64,000 nt of DNA. Origin: Todiramphus chloris collaris. Lineage: Eukaryota > Chordata > Aves > Coraciiformes > Alcedinidae. The translations under genes were made by a program, and so were the position numbers. The stretch's first letter is position 1. Each line of letters starts with the position of its first letter. Location: contig JANVCC010009742.1 in assembly GCA_025345505.1 (NCBI GenBank), positions 723,660-787,659 on the forward strand, written 5' to 3'. The notes beneath the pieces are model-generated. The model saw nothing but the letters and a program-made list of their open reading frames with translations. It was not told the DNA's origin and did no database searches. Shown in pieces: positions 1 to 8,188 of this stretch.

Positions 1-576
1 CATGCCCCAACGGATATTGGTTTCGGGATTGTAGAGCGCCTGGCGGGTGCCGGTGTAGCCAAGGCCGCGCGCCGTTTCGAGCTTGATCTGCATCAGGCCG
101 ATTTCGCCGGCGCTGCCGGTCATGTCGGCGCGGTAGTTGCTTTCCACCCGGACCACGGCATTGGCGAGGGAGGCCGGGACGCCGTAGGACGCGGCGTAGG
201 AATTGATGATCGTCGTATATTTCATCGATCCGGCGGCCGATGGGATGCTGCCCGTTGTCATCGTGTCGACATTGGCGAGATTCCTGTGGCGCACCTTGGT
301 TCTGAGCCGGACCTTGGTTTCGACAACCGGACGCTTAGATGACGCCAGGGTCTTCTTGCTGGAATGGGTCTTTACGACGCTCTTTTTACCCTTGCTTGCT
401 GTCTGGGCAGTCTTGGCGGATTTCCCGCCTTCTTTATCCTTTTCCGCTGCGGCCCGCTTGGCCTTGAGGTAGTCCATCAGGTTTGTCGGCTCTGCCGGAC
501 TGCTGTATGCTGAATTTGCGCCAAAGAAGGCCGTCGCCCCAACAAGGGCGAGAATCATACCAAATTTTTTTGTCAT
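1..576 (-). CDS. Lytic transglycosylase (SLT domain), C-terminus cut by window edge
   Basis: The reading frame starts at the ATG complement at 574-576 and is open for 192 codons to the window edge. It begins with a signal peptide (MTKKFGMILALVGATAFFGA), then a Lys/Ser/Thr-rich linker. Near residue 140 the SLT fold starts, with the run YGVPASLANAVVRVESNY, in which the Glu of RVESNY fits the catalytic acid, followed by GEIGLMQIK and a segment around LGYTG. Known for the family: periplasmic cleavage of the MurNAc-GlcNAc bond with formation of 1,6-anhydro-MurNAc. The remaining C-terminus lies outside the window. It is the first of several wall-degrading enzymes here. Confidence 0.85.
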   Translation of the reverse strand, partial: MTKKFGMILALVGATAFFGANSAYSSPAEPTNLMDYLKAKRAAAEKDKEGGKSAKTAQTASKGKKSVVKTHSSKKTLASSKRPVVETKVRLRTKVRHRNLANVDTMTTGSIPSAAGSMKYTTIINSYAASYGVPASLANAVVRVESNYRADMTGSAGEIGLMQIKLETARGLGYTGTRQALYNPETNIRWGM

Positions 577-789
577 CGTTTTCCGTCTAAATCGCTTGGG
601 CAATACGAGCGCACTGCCGGACCCCGTTCCGCGCCAAAAATCTAAAAGGGCATTACCGGAACAATGTCCAAGGATGTGACGGTCCAATGCAGCCGAATAT
701 GGGTCGGCCAAATAACAAAGTGTAACACATTGAAATATATAGGTTGCAGTGCACAAATAAACGCCGGGAAAGCGTTTTTTTACAGGGAG

Positions 790-1554
790 TTAAGCATGAA
801 GCGCGGGAAGTGCGGAAAGTACCCGATGCAGGGTTTCGATGGTTGACATGTCGGCGACTCCGTCGACTTTTTCCGGGCGAAAATGGCGCTGGAACGCTAA
901 AATGCCTAATTCTGTCGACCGTCCGAACACACTGTCGATAGGCACATCATAGCCGTAGAGCGCCAGCATGCTCTGCAAAGCCTCGACCGGCTGACCCTGG
1001 TCGCCGAGGGAAAAGAAGCGTCCGCCGCGAACCGGCGATGGCTGTACCCAGTGCCCCCCGCCAGCATTGTAGAGGATCGGCCACGGGAATTTTTCGCCGG
1101 GATCGATCTTGCGTGCGGGCGCGATATCGGAGTGGGCGAGCACGTTTTCCGGGCGCATCTTGTGGCGCGACACAATCCCCTTGCACAGGTCAATCACCGC
1201 GTCGATCTGCGCATCGCCGAAATCGGGGAAATTCAGCAGCGGTCCCCCATTGACGATCTCGATGCCGATGGAGCGGGAATTGATATCCGTCTCGCCCTTC
1301 CAGTAGCTTTGTCCGGCATGCCAGGCGCGCTGGCTTTCCGGCACGAGCTGAACGACGCGCCCGTCCTCGTGCACGACGTAATGGGCGGAAACTTCGCTTT
1401 GCGGGTTGGTCAGCCAGCCCTCGGCCGCCTCCCCGGTTTCCATGCCGGTATAATGCAGGACGAGATAGGACGGATGCTTGCCGTCCTTGCGCGGGCCAAA
1501 ATTCGGTGAGGGATGCACTTCCGCGCGTAAATGGTCCGGTTTAAACGCGTTCAT
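790..1554 (-). CDS. N-acetylmuramoyl-L-alanine amidase, AmpD/AmiD type, with C-terminal peptidoglycan-binding domain
   Basis: The 254-residue protein has an Amidase_2 fold at about residues 25-160. The probable zinc ligands are His34 (in LHYTG), His141 (in AHSDIAP) and Asp151, with Glu99 in GIEI. A PG_binding_1 module with repeated LGDQGQPV and FGRSTELGILAFQ motifs follows at about 185-245. Family role: cleavage of the amide bond between MurNAc (or anhydro-MurNAc) and L-Ala in muropeptides, during wall recycling. No signal peptide is evident, which favours a cytoplasmic AmpD-like role, although the extra binding module is more AmiD-like. The start overlaps the end of the upstream J-domain gene by 14 nt, so the two are probably co-transcribed. 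Confidence 0.85.
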   Translation of the reverse strand: MNAFKPDHLRAEVHPSPNFGPRKDGKHPSYLVLHYTGMETGEAAEGWLTNPQSEVSAHYVVHEDGRVVQLVPESQRAWHAGQSYWKGETDINSRSIGIEIVNGGPLLNFPDFGDAQIDAVIDLCKGIVSRHKMRPENVLAHSDIAPARKIDPGEKFPWPILYNAGGGHWVQPSPVRGGRFFSLGDQGQPVEALQSMLALYGYDVPIDSVFGRSTELGILAFQRHFRPEKVDGVADMSTIETLHRVLSALPALHA

Positions 1555-2260
1555 ATGCCTTCAAATCTTTTTCGACTTTTTCCCAGGCCGCATTGATAGC
1601 GGCAATGCGCTGATTGGCAATAGCGACGAATTCCTCCGGCACGCCGCGGGCAATCAGCATGTCCGGATGATTTTCCCGCACCAGCGCCCTGTAGCGCTTG
1701 CGGGCGTCTTCGAAACTGACATCCCGCGCCAGACCGAGAACCACAAACGGGTCCGCCTGTCCCCGCCCGACATGCCGTGCCAGAATGCTGTCGAACTGGT
1801 CTTCATCGAGCGCGAAAATCTCGGCGACCGTGCCCAAGAAGATCAGTTCCTTGTCATGCAGCGAGCCGTCAGCCTTGGCGATGTGGAAAAGGCCGTCGAG
1901 AATATCTTCGAGCATCTTGCAGTTCGGCTTGCCGGTACCGCACAGGGAGGCCAGTTGCGCCGCATAGGTCTCGTAACCCGCCACATCCTGCTTGGCGAGA
2001 TTGTAAAGCCGGGTCACCTGATCCTGGTAGCGCGGCGGAACATGGAAGATCTCGTGAAATGCCTTGACCTCGACTTCGGTGACGACACCGTCAGCCTTGG
2101 CCATTTTGGCCGAGAGCGCAATCATGGCGATGGAGAATGCGACACGCCTGCGGGTTTCGGGGTCTCCCTCGAAGGCCGTGCGCACGGCTTCGATGATGCT
2201 GGAGAAAGCATCGATGGCAGTGCTGGTAATGAAGTCGCTGATACGGCGCCAGATTGACAT
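1541..2260 (-). CDS. DjlA-like protein: TerB domain plus C-terminal J domain
   Basis: The 239-residue protein has a TerB-like helical domain at about 35-165, with acidic motifs AKADGVVTEVEV and AKADGSLHDKEL. A C-terminal J domain at about 170-235 has the diagnostic HPD tripeptide at residues 198-200. J domains stimulate the ATPase of DnaK, and TerB domains are linked to metal or envelope stress. Escherichia coli DjlA has an N-terminal membrane anchor, but here only a short amphipathic N-terminus is visible. It is translationally overlapped with the downstream amidase, a pairing I believe is common in Rhizobiales. Client proteins are unknown. Confidence 0.8.
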   Translation of the reverse strand: MSIWRRISDFITSTAIDAFSSIIEAVRTAFEGDPETRRRVAFSIAMIALSAKMAKADGVVTEVEVKAFHEIFHVPPRYQDQVTRLYNLAKQDVAGYETYAAQLASLCGTGKPNCKMLEDILDGLFHIAKADGSLHDKELIFLGTVAEIFALDEDQFDSILARHVGRGQADPFVVLGLARDVSFEDARKRYRALVRENHPDMLIARGVPEEFVAIANQRIAAINAAWEKVEKDLKAYERV

Positions 2261-2346
2261 GGTACTGTTTTATTCAAATTCTTTCGCAATTGCGAGAGCC
2301 ATCTGGAACAAGCCGGGCAGACCGGTTGCCGCACCTGTCAAAATGC

Positions 2347-2371
2347 AATGGCCGGCGCGAAGCCGGCCATT
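2347..2371 (-). terminator. Probable terminator of the small lipoprotein gene
   Basis: A perfect 10-bp inverted repeat (aatggccggc / gccggccatt) surrounds a 5-nt loop just beyond the stop codon at 2392. On the minus strand it is followed by the moderately T-rich GCATTTTGAC. Confidence 0.65.
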
Positions 2372-2391
2372 CTTATCGGGGATAGCGGCTC

Positions 2392-2781
2392 TTACTGAAC
2401 GCCGAGCGTGTCCTTCATGACTTTTTCTGCAGCATCCGCAGCGGCCTTGATCTGGTCGGCCGTCTGGCCGGCAGCCTTGGCCGCATCTTCGGCAGCCTTG
2501 CGGGCGGTGGCGACAGCAGCCTGTTTCTGCTCAGCCGTCATGGTCGCAGCCTGCTCTTTCAGCTTCTTCAGAGTATCCGCCGCATTCATCGGCGCTGCTG
2601 GCGCTGCGGGTGTCGCCGGAGCCTGCGTTGTGGACGGCGTTGCCGGAGCGGCAGGCTTGGCCGGTGTTGCAGCAGGCTGTTCGGTCGCTGCCGGAGCCTT
2701 CTTTTCCTCTTCCTTCTTGCCGCAAGCGGTCAGTGCAAGAAGCGAAACCATACCAAGTGAAATAAGTAGTTTGCTGTTCAT
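2392..2781 (-). CDS. Small alanine/proline-rich lipoprotein
   Basis: The 129-residue protein starts with a lipoprotein signal peptide whose lipobox LTAC puts the modified cysteine at residue 20. A KKEEEKK stretch follows, then a low-complexity Ala/Pro/Thr linker (about 27-65). The C-terminal helical region (about 68-129) is rich in Ala, Lys, Glu and Gln, with a heptad-like pattern suggesting a coiled coil. It is probably anchored in an envelope membrane as a spacer or wall-contact protein, but no enzymatic domain is visible. It is monocistronic, with its own terminator. Confidence 0.75.
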   Translation of the reverse strand: MNSKLLISLGMVSLLALTACGKKEEEKKAPAATEQPAATPAKPAAPATPSTTQAPATPAAPAAPMNAADTLKKLKEQAATMTAEQKQAAVATARKAAEDAAKAAGQTADQIKAAADAAEKVMKDTLGVQ

Positions 2782-2993
2782 GGGTATACCCTCTCCGTTT
2801 CAACCAAATACGTCCCTCACGCAGTTATCTTACCTCAATTGAGGCAAAGTTGGGTCTTGTTTTAAAGTTCGGTTAACTTTTCATCGGAGAGCCGCAAAAT
2901 GGGCAGTAATCCCGGCGTTTCCGGTGGGTTGTGCCAAGCCTGTTCTTTTGCAAAACTTGCCCTATCCGATCCCACGCCAGCAGAGTGCCCCGC

Positions 2994-3500
2994 ATGTCCC
3001 ATACCCCTTTGATTCGCGTCCTGACGGCGCACGATGCCGCCGCCTTCCAGGCCCTGCGCCTGCATGGCCTTGAGAGCACACCGGAAAGTTTTGGCTCGAG
3101 CTACGAGGATGAGGTCGGCCGCACGCCCGCCGAGATTGAGCGCATGCTCGACGGCAGGCCCAATGCCGTGTTCGGTGCCTTTGCCGGGACCGAACTGGTC
3201 GGCATGGCCGGCTTCGCGACGACGGCCAAGGTCAAACAGAAGCACAAGGGCCTCTTGTGGGGCGTTTTCGTTCATGCGGACTGGCGCGGCCACGATCTTG
3301 GCAGGAAGCTGACACTGGCGGTCATCGGCCATGCCCGGGATCACGTCGACACACTGCACGCAACGGTCATGGCAGCCAACCTGCCCGCCCGCACGCTCTA
3401 TCTCGGATTGGGCTTCACGGTTTTCGGCTTGGAAAAGGATGCCCTGCGTATCGACGGCCAATCCTACGATGATGAATTGCTGCGGCTCGATTTGCGTTGA
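2994..3500 (+). CDS. GNAT-family N-acetyltransferase
   Basis: I chose the ATG at 2994 (MSHTPLIRVL) over an upstream in-frame start at 2931 because GNAT domains begin with this strand. The resulting 168 residues match a single-domain GNAT. The acetyl-CoA pyrophosphate loop motif appears as VHADWRGHDLGRKL at about residues 90-103, and the C-terminal NLPARTLYLGLGF motif is typical. Substrate is unknown; the family acetylates amines on small molecules, peptides or proteins. It lies just upstream of the MarR promoter and has no obvious functional link to it. Confidence 0.8.
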   Translation: MSHTPLIRVLTAHDAAAFQALRLHGLESTPESFGSSYEDEVGRTPAEIERMLDGRPNAVFGAFAGTELVGMAGFATTAKVKQKHKGLLWGVFVHADWRGHDLGRKLTLAVIGHARDHVDTLHATVMAANLPARTLYLGLGFTVFGLEKDALRIDGQSYDDELLRLDLR

Positions 3501-3528
3501 TACCGCAGGCAAAAATCGTCACGCCATC

Positions 3529-3557
3529 TTGAAAATGAAACGGATTGGGTTTATATC
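3529..3557 (+). promoter_or_regulatory. Sigma70-type promoter of the marR-emrBA operon
   Basis: A -35 hexamer TTGAAA at 3529-3534 and a -10 hexamer TATATC at 3552-3557 are separated by 17 nt. The -10 box directly abuts the operator at 3558-3593, the expected geometry for a repressor-blocked promoter. Confidence 0.65.
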
Positions 3558-3593
3558 GCCAGATAATAATTAGCACACTACTTATTGTCTGGC
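3558..3593. promoter_or_regulatory. Probable MarR operator (16-bp inverted repeat)
   Basis: The left arm gccagataataattag (3558-3573) and right arm ctacttattgtctggc (3578-3593) are inverted repeats matching at 14 of 16 positions across a 4-nt spacer. The site begins right after the -10 box and ends 6 nt before the ATG of the MarR gene. This supports autorepression together with the downstream efflux genes. Confidence 0.7.
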
Positions 3594-3599
3594 TATGAT

Positions 3600-4052
3600 A
3601 TGACCCCGATGACGCCCCGCGATACCTATATTGACGAGCTTTCGAAAGTCAGCCGCAAGATCCGCACATTGTTCGATGCGCGGGTCAAACAGCGCGGTCT
3701 TACCTTTGCGCGCGCCCGGACCATGATGCTGCTCGACCGCATGGAAATCCTCAGCCAGAAGGATCTGGCGGAGGAATTGGAAATCGAAACGCCCACCATG
3801 GTGCGGCTGCTCGACGGCCTGGAAAAACAGGGCTTTATCGAGCGGCGCTCCGTGGACGGCGACCGCCGCGCCAAGCAGATCGTCATGACGCCGCTGGGTG
3901 CGGAACTGGCCAGCGAGGTCAGCCAGCTGGCGCAGGAATTGCGCGCAGAGTTTCTGAATGGCGTGGACGAGACGGCACTTGTTGCCGGACTTGAGGTCAT
4001 GCGTGCCATCAACCGCAACATCGGCGACATGGACAAGGATCAGAACGGATGA
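3600..4052 (+). CDS. MarR-family transcriptional regulator of the adjacent efflux pump
   Basis: The protein is about 150 residues from ATG 3600; an in-frame TTG at 3585 would lie inside the operator and is less likely. A winged helix spans about residues 30-110, with the recognition region LAEELEIETPTMVRLLDGLEKQGFI (residue runs EELEIETPTMV and LLDGLEKQG) and wing SVDGDRRAKQIVMT. MarR proteins are dimeric repressors released by small aromatic ligands or oxidants. The gene's last codons overlap the start of the MFS pump (ATGA), so it is the first gene of a marR-emrB-emrA operon and probably represses it. Confidence 0.85.
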   Translation: MTPMTPRDTYIDELSKVSRKIRTLFDARVKQRGLTFARARTMMLLDRMEILSQKDLAEELEIETPTMVRLLDGLEKQGFIERRSVDGDRRAKQIVMTPLGAELASEVSQLAQELRAEFLNGVDETALVAGLEVMRAINRNIGDMDKDQNG

Positions 4053-5740
4053 TCCGCGAGGCAGAATTCGTCGGGTATGACCCGCTGAAGCTGCAACCGG
4101 AACCGCCGGAGGAAGCGGTGCTGCCCGCTGCAACGCCGCCGGCCCCGCCACCCGCCATCAGCCCCTACCGCTCCGCCATCTATATCGCCGCCTCGACGCT
4201 GCTCTCCCTCACGCAAGGGCTGGGCATGAACCTCATCGCCACCAATGTGGCGCAGATCCAGGGCTATCTCGGCGCAACCAATACCGAAACCACATGGCTG
4301 ATCGCCGCCTACATGGCGCCGAATGTCAGCCTTTCCGTCGCACTGATCAAAATCCGCAACCAGTATGGCTTGCGCAACTTTGCCGAACTGAGCATTGCCG
4401 GTTTCGTTCTCGTTTCGCTGATGCACCTGTTCGTCACCGACCTGCAATCGGCCATCATCATCCGCTTTTTCAGCGGCGTTGCCGCATCGCCCATGTCGAG
4501 CCTCGCTTTCCTCTACATGCTGGAGGCCTTTCCGCCGGCGCGCAAACTCACCGTCGCCGTGTGCCTCGTCCTCACCAACATCTCGCTCGCCTCGCCGCTC
4601 GCCCGGCTGCTGTCGCCCACCCTTCTGGAATTCGGCCAATGGCAGGGTCTCTACATGTTCGAGATATCGCTTGCCTTCATCGCCTTCGCCACGATCTACC
4701 TGCTGCCGCTCACACCCGTGCCGCGCGCCAAAGTCATCGAAAAGCTCGACATTGTGAGCTACCTGCTGATTGCCATCGGCTTTGGCTGTACCGCCGTCGT
4801 GCTCGTGACCGGGCGCCTCTACTGGTGGGCGGAAGTGCCATGGCTCGGCATTCTTCTCGCCATTGCCGTCATCACGGTCACCACGGCGGTCGTCATCGAA
4901 CTCAACCGGGAAAAGCCCCTGCTCGACATCCGCTGGATCGCCAGCCGGGAAATGCTGCATCTGGCAGGGACGATCCTGCTGTTCCGGCTGATCGTTTCCG
5001 AGCAATCCACCGTTGCCACCAATTTCTTCCAGAACCTCGGTTTGCTGAACGAGCAGATCGCCGCGCTCTATGGGGTGATGATGGTGTCGATGATCGTGGC
5101 AGGCCTGTGCTGCGCCGCGGTGATGAAGCCGGAACGCGGCCCTGCCATCCATGCGGTGGCGCTGGTCTTCCTGATCGTCGGTTCCTACATGGACAGCCAG
5201 GCGACAAACCTGACGCGCCCCGACAACATGTATCTGAGCCAGGCGCTGATCGCGGCGGCCACGGCCATCTTCCTGCCGCCCGCCATGTCGGCCGGCCTTA
5301 CCTCCGCCCTGAAACGGGGGCCGAGCTATATCCTCAATTTCATCATCGTATTCCTGGCGACGCAAAGCCTCGGCGGATTGCTCGGAACCGCCGTCTTCGG
5401 CAGCTTCGTCACGATCCGCGAGAAATTCCACTCCAACGTGCTGGCGGAACATATCGTCCTGTCCGACCCGCTCGTCGCCCAGCGTGTCACGCAACTGGCG
5501 AACGGCTATGGCCGGGTCATCACCGACAAGGCACTGCTCAATGCCGAAGGGATCGCGCTCCTGTCGCTGCAGACGACGCGTGAAGCCAATATCCTTGCCT
5601 ATAACGACGCATTCTTCCTCATTGCGGCGATCTCGTTCTTTGCCCTCGTCGCCCTTCTCACCCATGTCGGCTTTCGCTATGCCGCCGGAAAATTCATGGC
5701 TCCGCGCGTGACCGGCGAAACCGCCCAACCAAGTTCATAA
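4049..5740 (+). CDS. MFS drug efflux permease, DHA2 (EmrB/QacA) family
   Basis: The 563-residue integral membrane protein has a proline/alanine-rich cytoplasmic N-terminus of about 45 residues and then about 14 hydrophobic segments, the number usual for DHA2 pumps. The segment TNTETTWLIAAYMAP resembles the conserved helix 2 motif of EmrB (EttWvitaYmla). Proton-driven export of hydrophobic drugs or metabolites is the family function. It overlaps the MarR stop codon and is followed after 4 nt by the periplasmic adaptor, so it most likely forms an EmrAB-type pump with an outer membrane TolC channel encoded elsewhere. Confidence 0.85.
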   Translation: MIREAEFVGYDPLKLQPEPPEEAVLPAATPPAPPPAISPYRSAIYIAASTLLSLTQGLGMNLIATNVAQIQGYLGATNTETTWLIAAYMAPNVSLSVALIKIRNQYGLRNFAELSIAGFVLVSLMHLFVTDLQSAIIIRFFSGVAASPMSSLAFLYMLEAFPPARKLTVAVCLVLTNISLASPLARLLSPTLLEFGQWQGLYMFEISLAFIAFATIYLLPLTPVPRAKVIEKLDIVSYLLIAIGFGCTAVVLVTGRLYWWAEVPWLGILLAIAVITVTTAVVIELNREKPLLDIRWIASREMLHLAGTILLFRLIVSEQSTVATNFFQNLGLLNEQIAALYGVMMVSMIVAGLCCAAVMKPERGPAIHAVALVFLIVGSYMDSQATNLTRPDNMYLSQALIAAATAIFLPPAMSAGLTSALKRGPSYILNFIIVFLATQSLGGLLGTAVFGSFVTIREKFHSNVLAEHIVLSDPLVAQRVTQLANGYGRVITDKALLNAEGIALLSLQTTREANILAYNDAFFLIAAISFFALVALLTHVGFRYAAGKFMAPRVTGETAQPSS

Positions 5741-5744
5741 GATC

Positions 5745-6782
5745 ATGTGCCGATTGCTCCGCAACACCGCCACCCTCACCGCCATTCTTCTCGGCCTTCT
5801 CGGCCTTGTGCTGGTTCTCTATGCATGGCGGCTGCCGCCCTTCAACAGCAATGTTGAGATCACCGAGAATGCCTATGTCAAAGGCTACGTAACCCTCATC
5901 AGCCCGCAGCTCAGCGGATACATCGTCGACGTGCCGGTGCAGGACTATCAGCAGGTCAAGGAAGGACAGCTGCTGGTACGGATCGATGACCGCATCTATG
6001 CGCAGAAGCTCGAACAGGCCAAGGCGACACTGGCAAGCCAGCAGGCAGCCCTCAGCAATTCGACCCAGCTGGAAAGGGCGGCGGAAGCGCGTATCGGTTC
6101 CAGCCAGGCACAGCTCGACAGTGCCAATTCGGGCCTGCGGCGCACGCAGGCCAACTGGGCCCGCATCGAACCGCTTGCCATCAAAGGCGTCATGACGAAG
6201 AGCGATGCCGATCAGGCCGAAACCGCGCTGGAACAGGCACAGTCGGCGGTCACCCAGGCGCAGGCGGCGCTGGAAGTTTCCAAGCAGGACCTGGAGACCA
6301 TCAAGGTGAGCCGCGGCTCGCTGGAAGCCGCCGTCGGCGGAGCCGTGGCAGCCGTCAATCTCGCCGAGATCGACATGACCAACACAAAAGTCCTCGCACC
6401 GCGCGACGGTACGGTTGGCGAAGTGGGTGCGAAACTCGGGCAGTACGTGACCGCAGGAACGCAGCTGATGGCCGTGGTGCCGCCGGATGTCTGGATCATC
6501 GCCAACTTCAAGGAAACTCAGCTCAGCGATATCAGGATCGGCCAGCCCGTGACGTTCACGGTGGACGCACTCAATCGCAAGCGCCTGAACGGCCATGTCG
6601 AGCGCTTCGCGCCGGCCACCGGCTCGGAATTCAGCGTGCTCAAGCCCGACAATGCGACCGGCAATTTCACCAAGGTTGCCCAGCGCATTTCCGTGCGCAT
6701 CTCCGTCGATCCCGGCCAGGACCTGGCGCAGTATCTGGCGCCCGGCATGTCGGTCGTGGTGCGAACCGAGCTGGAAAAATAG
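5745..6782 (+). CDS. HlyD/EmrA-family membrane fusion (periplasmic adaptor) protein
   Basis: The 345-residue protein has a single N-terminal membrane anchor (about 8-28), then a lipoyl-like half-motif (VKGYVTLISPQLSGYI), a long Ala/Gln/Glu-rich coiled-coil hairpin (about 85-205), and the second half with VLAPRDGTVGEV at about 222. The final beta-barrel region ends in PGMSVVVRTEL. This is the standard architecture of adaptors coupling inner membrane pumps to TolC. It lies 4 nt after the DHA2 permease and completes the operon. Confidence 0.85.
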   Translation: MCRLLRNTATLTAILLGLLGLVLVLYAWRLPPFNSNVEITENAYVKGYVTLISPQLSGYIVDVPVQDYQQVKEGQLLVRIDDRIYAQKLEQAKATLASQQAALSNSTQLERAAEARIGSSQAQLDSANSGLRRTQANWARIEPLAIKGVMTKSDADQAETALEQAQSAVTQAQAALEVSKQDLETIKVSRGSLEAAVGGAVAAVNLAEIDMTNTKVLAPRDGTVGEVGAKLGQYVTAGTQLMAVVPPDVWIIANFKETQLSDIRIGQPVTFTVDALNRKRLNGHVERFAPATGSEFSVLKPDNATGNFTKVAQRISVRISVDPGQDLAQYLAPGMSVVVRTELEK

Positions 6783-6862
6783 GTTTGCGCCGTGTTTTTT
6801 TCTAATGCCACGGGGGTTTAGCCGCATAAGCAGAATCAATCCGGCAGGCACGTGATTCAAAA

Positions 6863-6880
6863 CCGTCACGGCTTTGTTAC
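6863..6880 (+). promoter_or_regulatory. Pho-box-like site upstream of btaA
   Basis: Two heptamers, CCGTCAC (6863-6869) and TTGTTAC (6874-6880), are separated by 4 nt, which gives the 11-bp period of PhoB boxes (consensus CTGTCAT n4 CTGTCAT). They match the consensus at 5 and 4 positions respectively. The site is 50 nt upstream of the btaA ATG. Phosphate-starvation induction of btaAB through PhoB is known in Sinorhizobium meliloti. Confidence 0.5.
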
Positions 6881-6929
6881 ATCGAAATGTTAGGCGGAGA
6901 GGAATTTCCAACAAAGGGGATTCGATCCG

Positions 6930-8183
6930 ATGCCGTTTGCGAAACAGCCCGACAGCGCCACGGCGCCGCGGCATGAAAAAGTTCAGAACGCCGTACGCCA
7001 GAACAGGCTCCTGTCAAAAGCCGGACTTTCCGAACGGCTGTTTGCCCATGTCTTCAAGGGCCTCGTCTATCCCCAGATATGGGAAGACCCGGAGGTCGAC
7101 ATGGAGGCGCTGCAGATCCATTCCGGCCATCGGATCGTTACCATCGCGTCGGGCGGCTGCAATGCCATGTCGTACCTGACCGCCGATCCCGCCAGCGTCG
7201 AGGCGGTCGATCTGAACACGGCCCACGTGGCGTTCAATCGCCTGAAACTCGCCGCCGTCACCCGCCTGCCCAACTACGATGCCTTTTACCGCTTCTACGG
7301 CACGGCGGACGACAAGGCGAACCTTGCCGCCTATGAACGCTTCATCCAGCCGCATCTCGACGGCACCAGCCGCGCCTATTGGGAAAAGCGGATGCTGTCC
7401 GGCCGCCGGCGCATCACCATCTTTTCGCGTGACCTCTACCGGCATGGCCTGCTCGGACTGTTCATCGGCATGGGTCACCGCGTTGCAAAACTCTACGGCA
7501 TCGACCCCCGCGACATCCTCAAGGCAGCGACGATCGAAGAGCAGCGCGCCTATTTCGACCGCGCCCTCGCCCCGCTTTTCGACAAGCGGATGGTGCGCTG
7601 GGCAACCAAGCGCAAATCCTCGCTGTTCGGCCTTGGCATCCCGCCGCAGCAGTATGATGCACTGGCAACGGCAGGCGACGGCAACATGGCGCTGGTGCTG
7701 CGCCGCCGCCTGGAAAAACTCGCCTGCGGCTTCCCGCTGTCGGAAAACTATTTCGCCTGGCAGGCCTTCGGGCGCGGTTACAGCGACAATGCCGAAACCG
7801 GCCCGCTGCCGCCCTATCTCTCACGCAACAATTTCGAGAACGTGCGCGACCGCGCCGGGCGCATGAGCGTCGTCAACGCATCGTTGACGGAGTTCCTCGC
7901 GGCCAAGCCCGCAGGTTCCGTCGACCGCTTCATCCTGCTCGACGCGCAGGACTGGATGAACGACAAGCAGCTGAACGAACTCTGGCATGAAATCACCCGC
8001 ACGGCCGCTGCCGGCGCGCGCGTCATTTTCCGCACCGCGGCCGAGCCCACCATCCTGCCGGGCCGCATCGACGACGCCCTGCTTGCGCGCTGGGATTACC
8101 GGGAGGAACAGTCTCTCGACCTGCATGCCCGCGACCGGTCGTCCATCTATGGCGGCTTCCATCTCTATCTGCTCAAGGATTGA
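6930..8183 (+). CDS. btaA: S-adenosylmethionine:diacylglycerol 3-amino-3-carboxypropyltransferase BtaA
   Basis: The 417-residue length is close to that of Rhodobacter sphaeroides BtaA. The protein belongs to the DUF3419 family: an N-terminal region with YPQIWEDPEVDMEAL, and a SAM-binding stretch IVTIASGGCNAMSYL at about residues 69-83 followed by VEAVDLNTAHVAF. It transfers the 3-amino-3-carboxypropyl group of SAM to diacylglycerol, making diacylglycerylhomoserine, the first step to the phosphorus-free betaine lipid DGTS. The methyltransferase partner starts 5 nt after its stop. A Pho-box-like site precedes it, consistent with membrane lipid remodelling when phosphate is scarce. Confidence 0.9.
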   Translation: MPFAKQPDSATAPRHEKVQNAVRQNRLLSKAGLSERLFAHVFKGLVYPQIWEDPEVDMEALQIHSGHRIVTIASGGCNAMSYLTADPASVEAVDLNTAHVAFNRLKLAAVTRLPNYDAFYRFYGTADDKANLAAYERFIQPHLDGTSRAYWEKRMLSGRRRITIFSRDLYRHGLLGLFIGMGHRVAKLYGIDPRDILKAATIEEQRAYFDRALAPLFDKRMVRWATKRKSSLFGLGIPPQQYDALATAGDGNMALVLRRRLEKLACGFPLSENYFAWQAFGRGYSDNAETGPLPPYLSRNNFENVRDRAGRMSVVNASLTEFLAAKPAGSVDRFILLDAQDWMNDKQLNELWHEITRTAAAGARVIFRTAAEPTILPGRIDDALLARWDYREEQSLDLHARDRSSIYGGFHLYLLKD

Positions 8184-8188
8184 CACCG

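Noticed and set aside
4040..5728. 562-codon minus-strand open frame opposite the MFS gene
   Set aside because: It is an antisense shadow: Arg/Gly/Asp/His-rich with no domains, and the opposite frame encodes a clear 14-helix permease.
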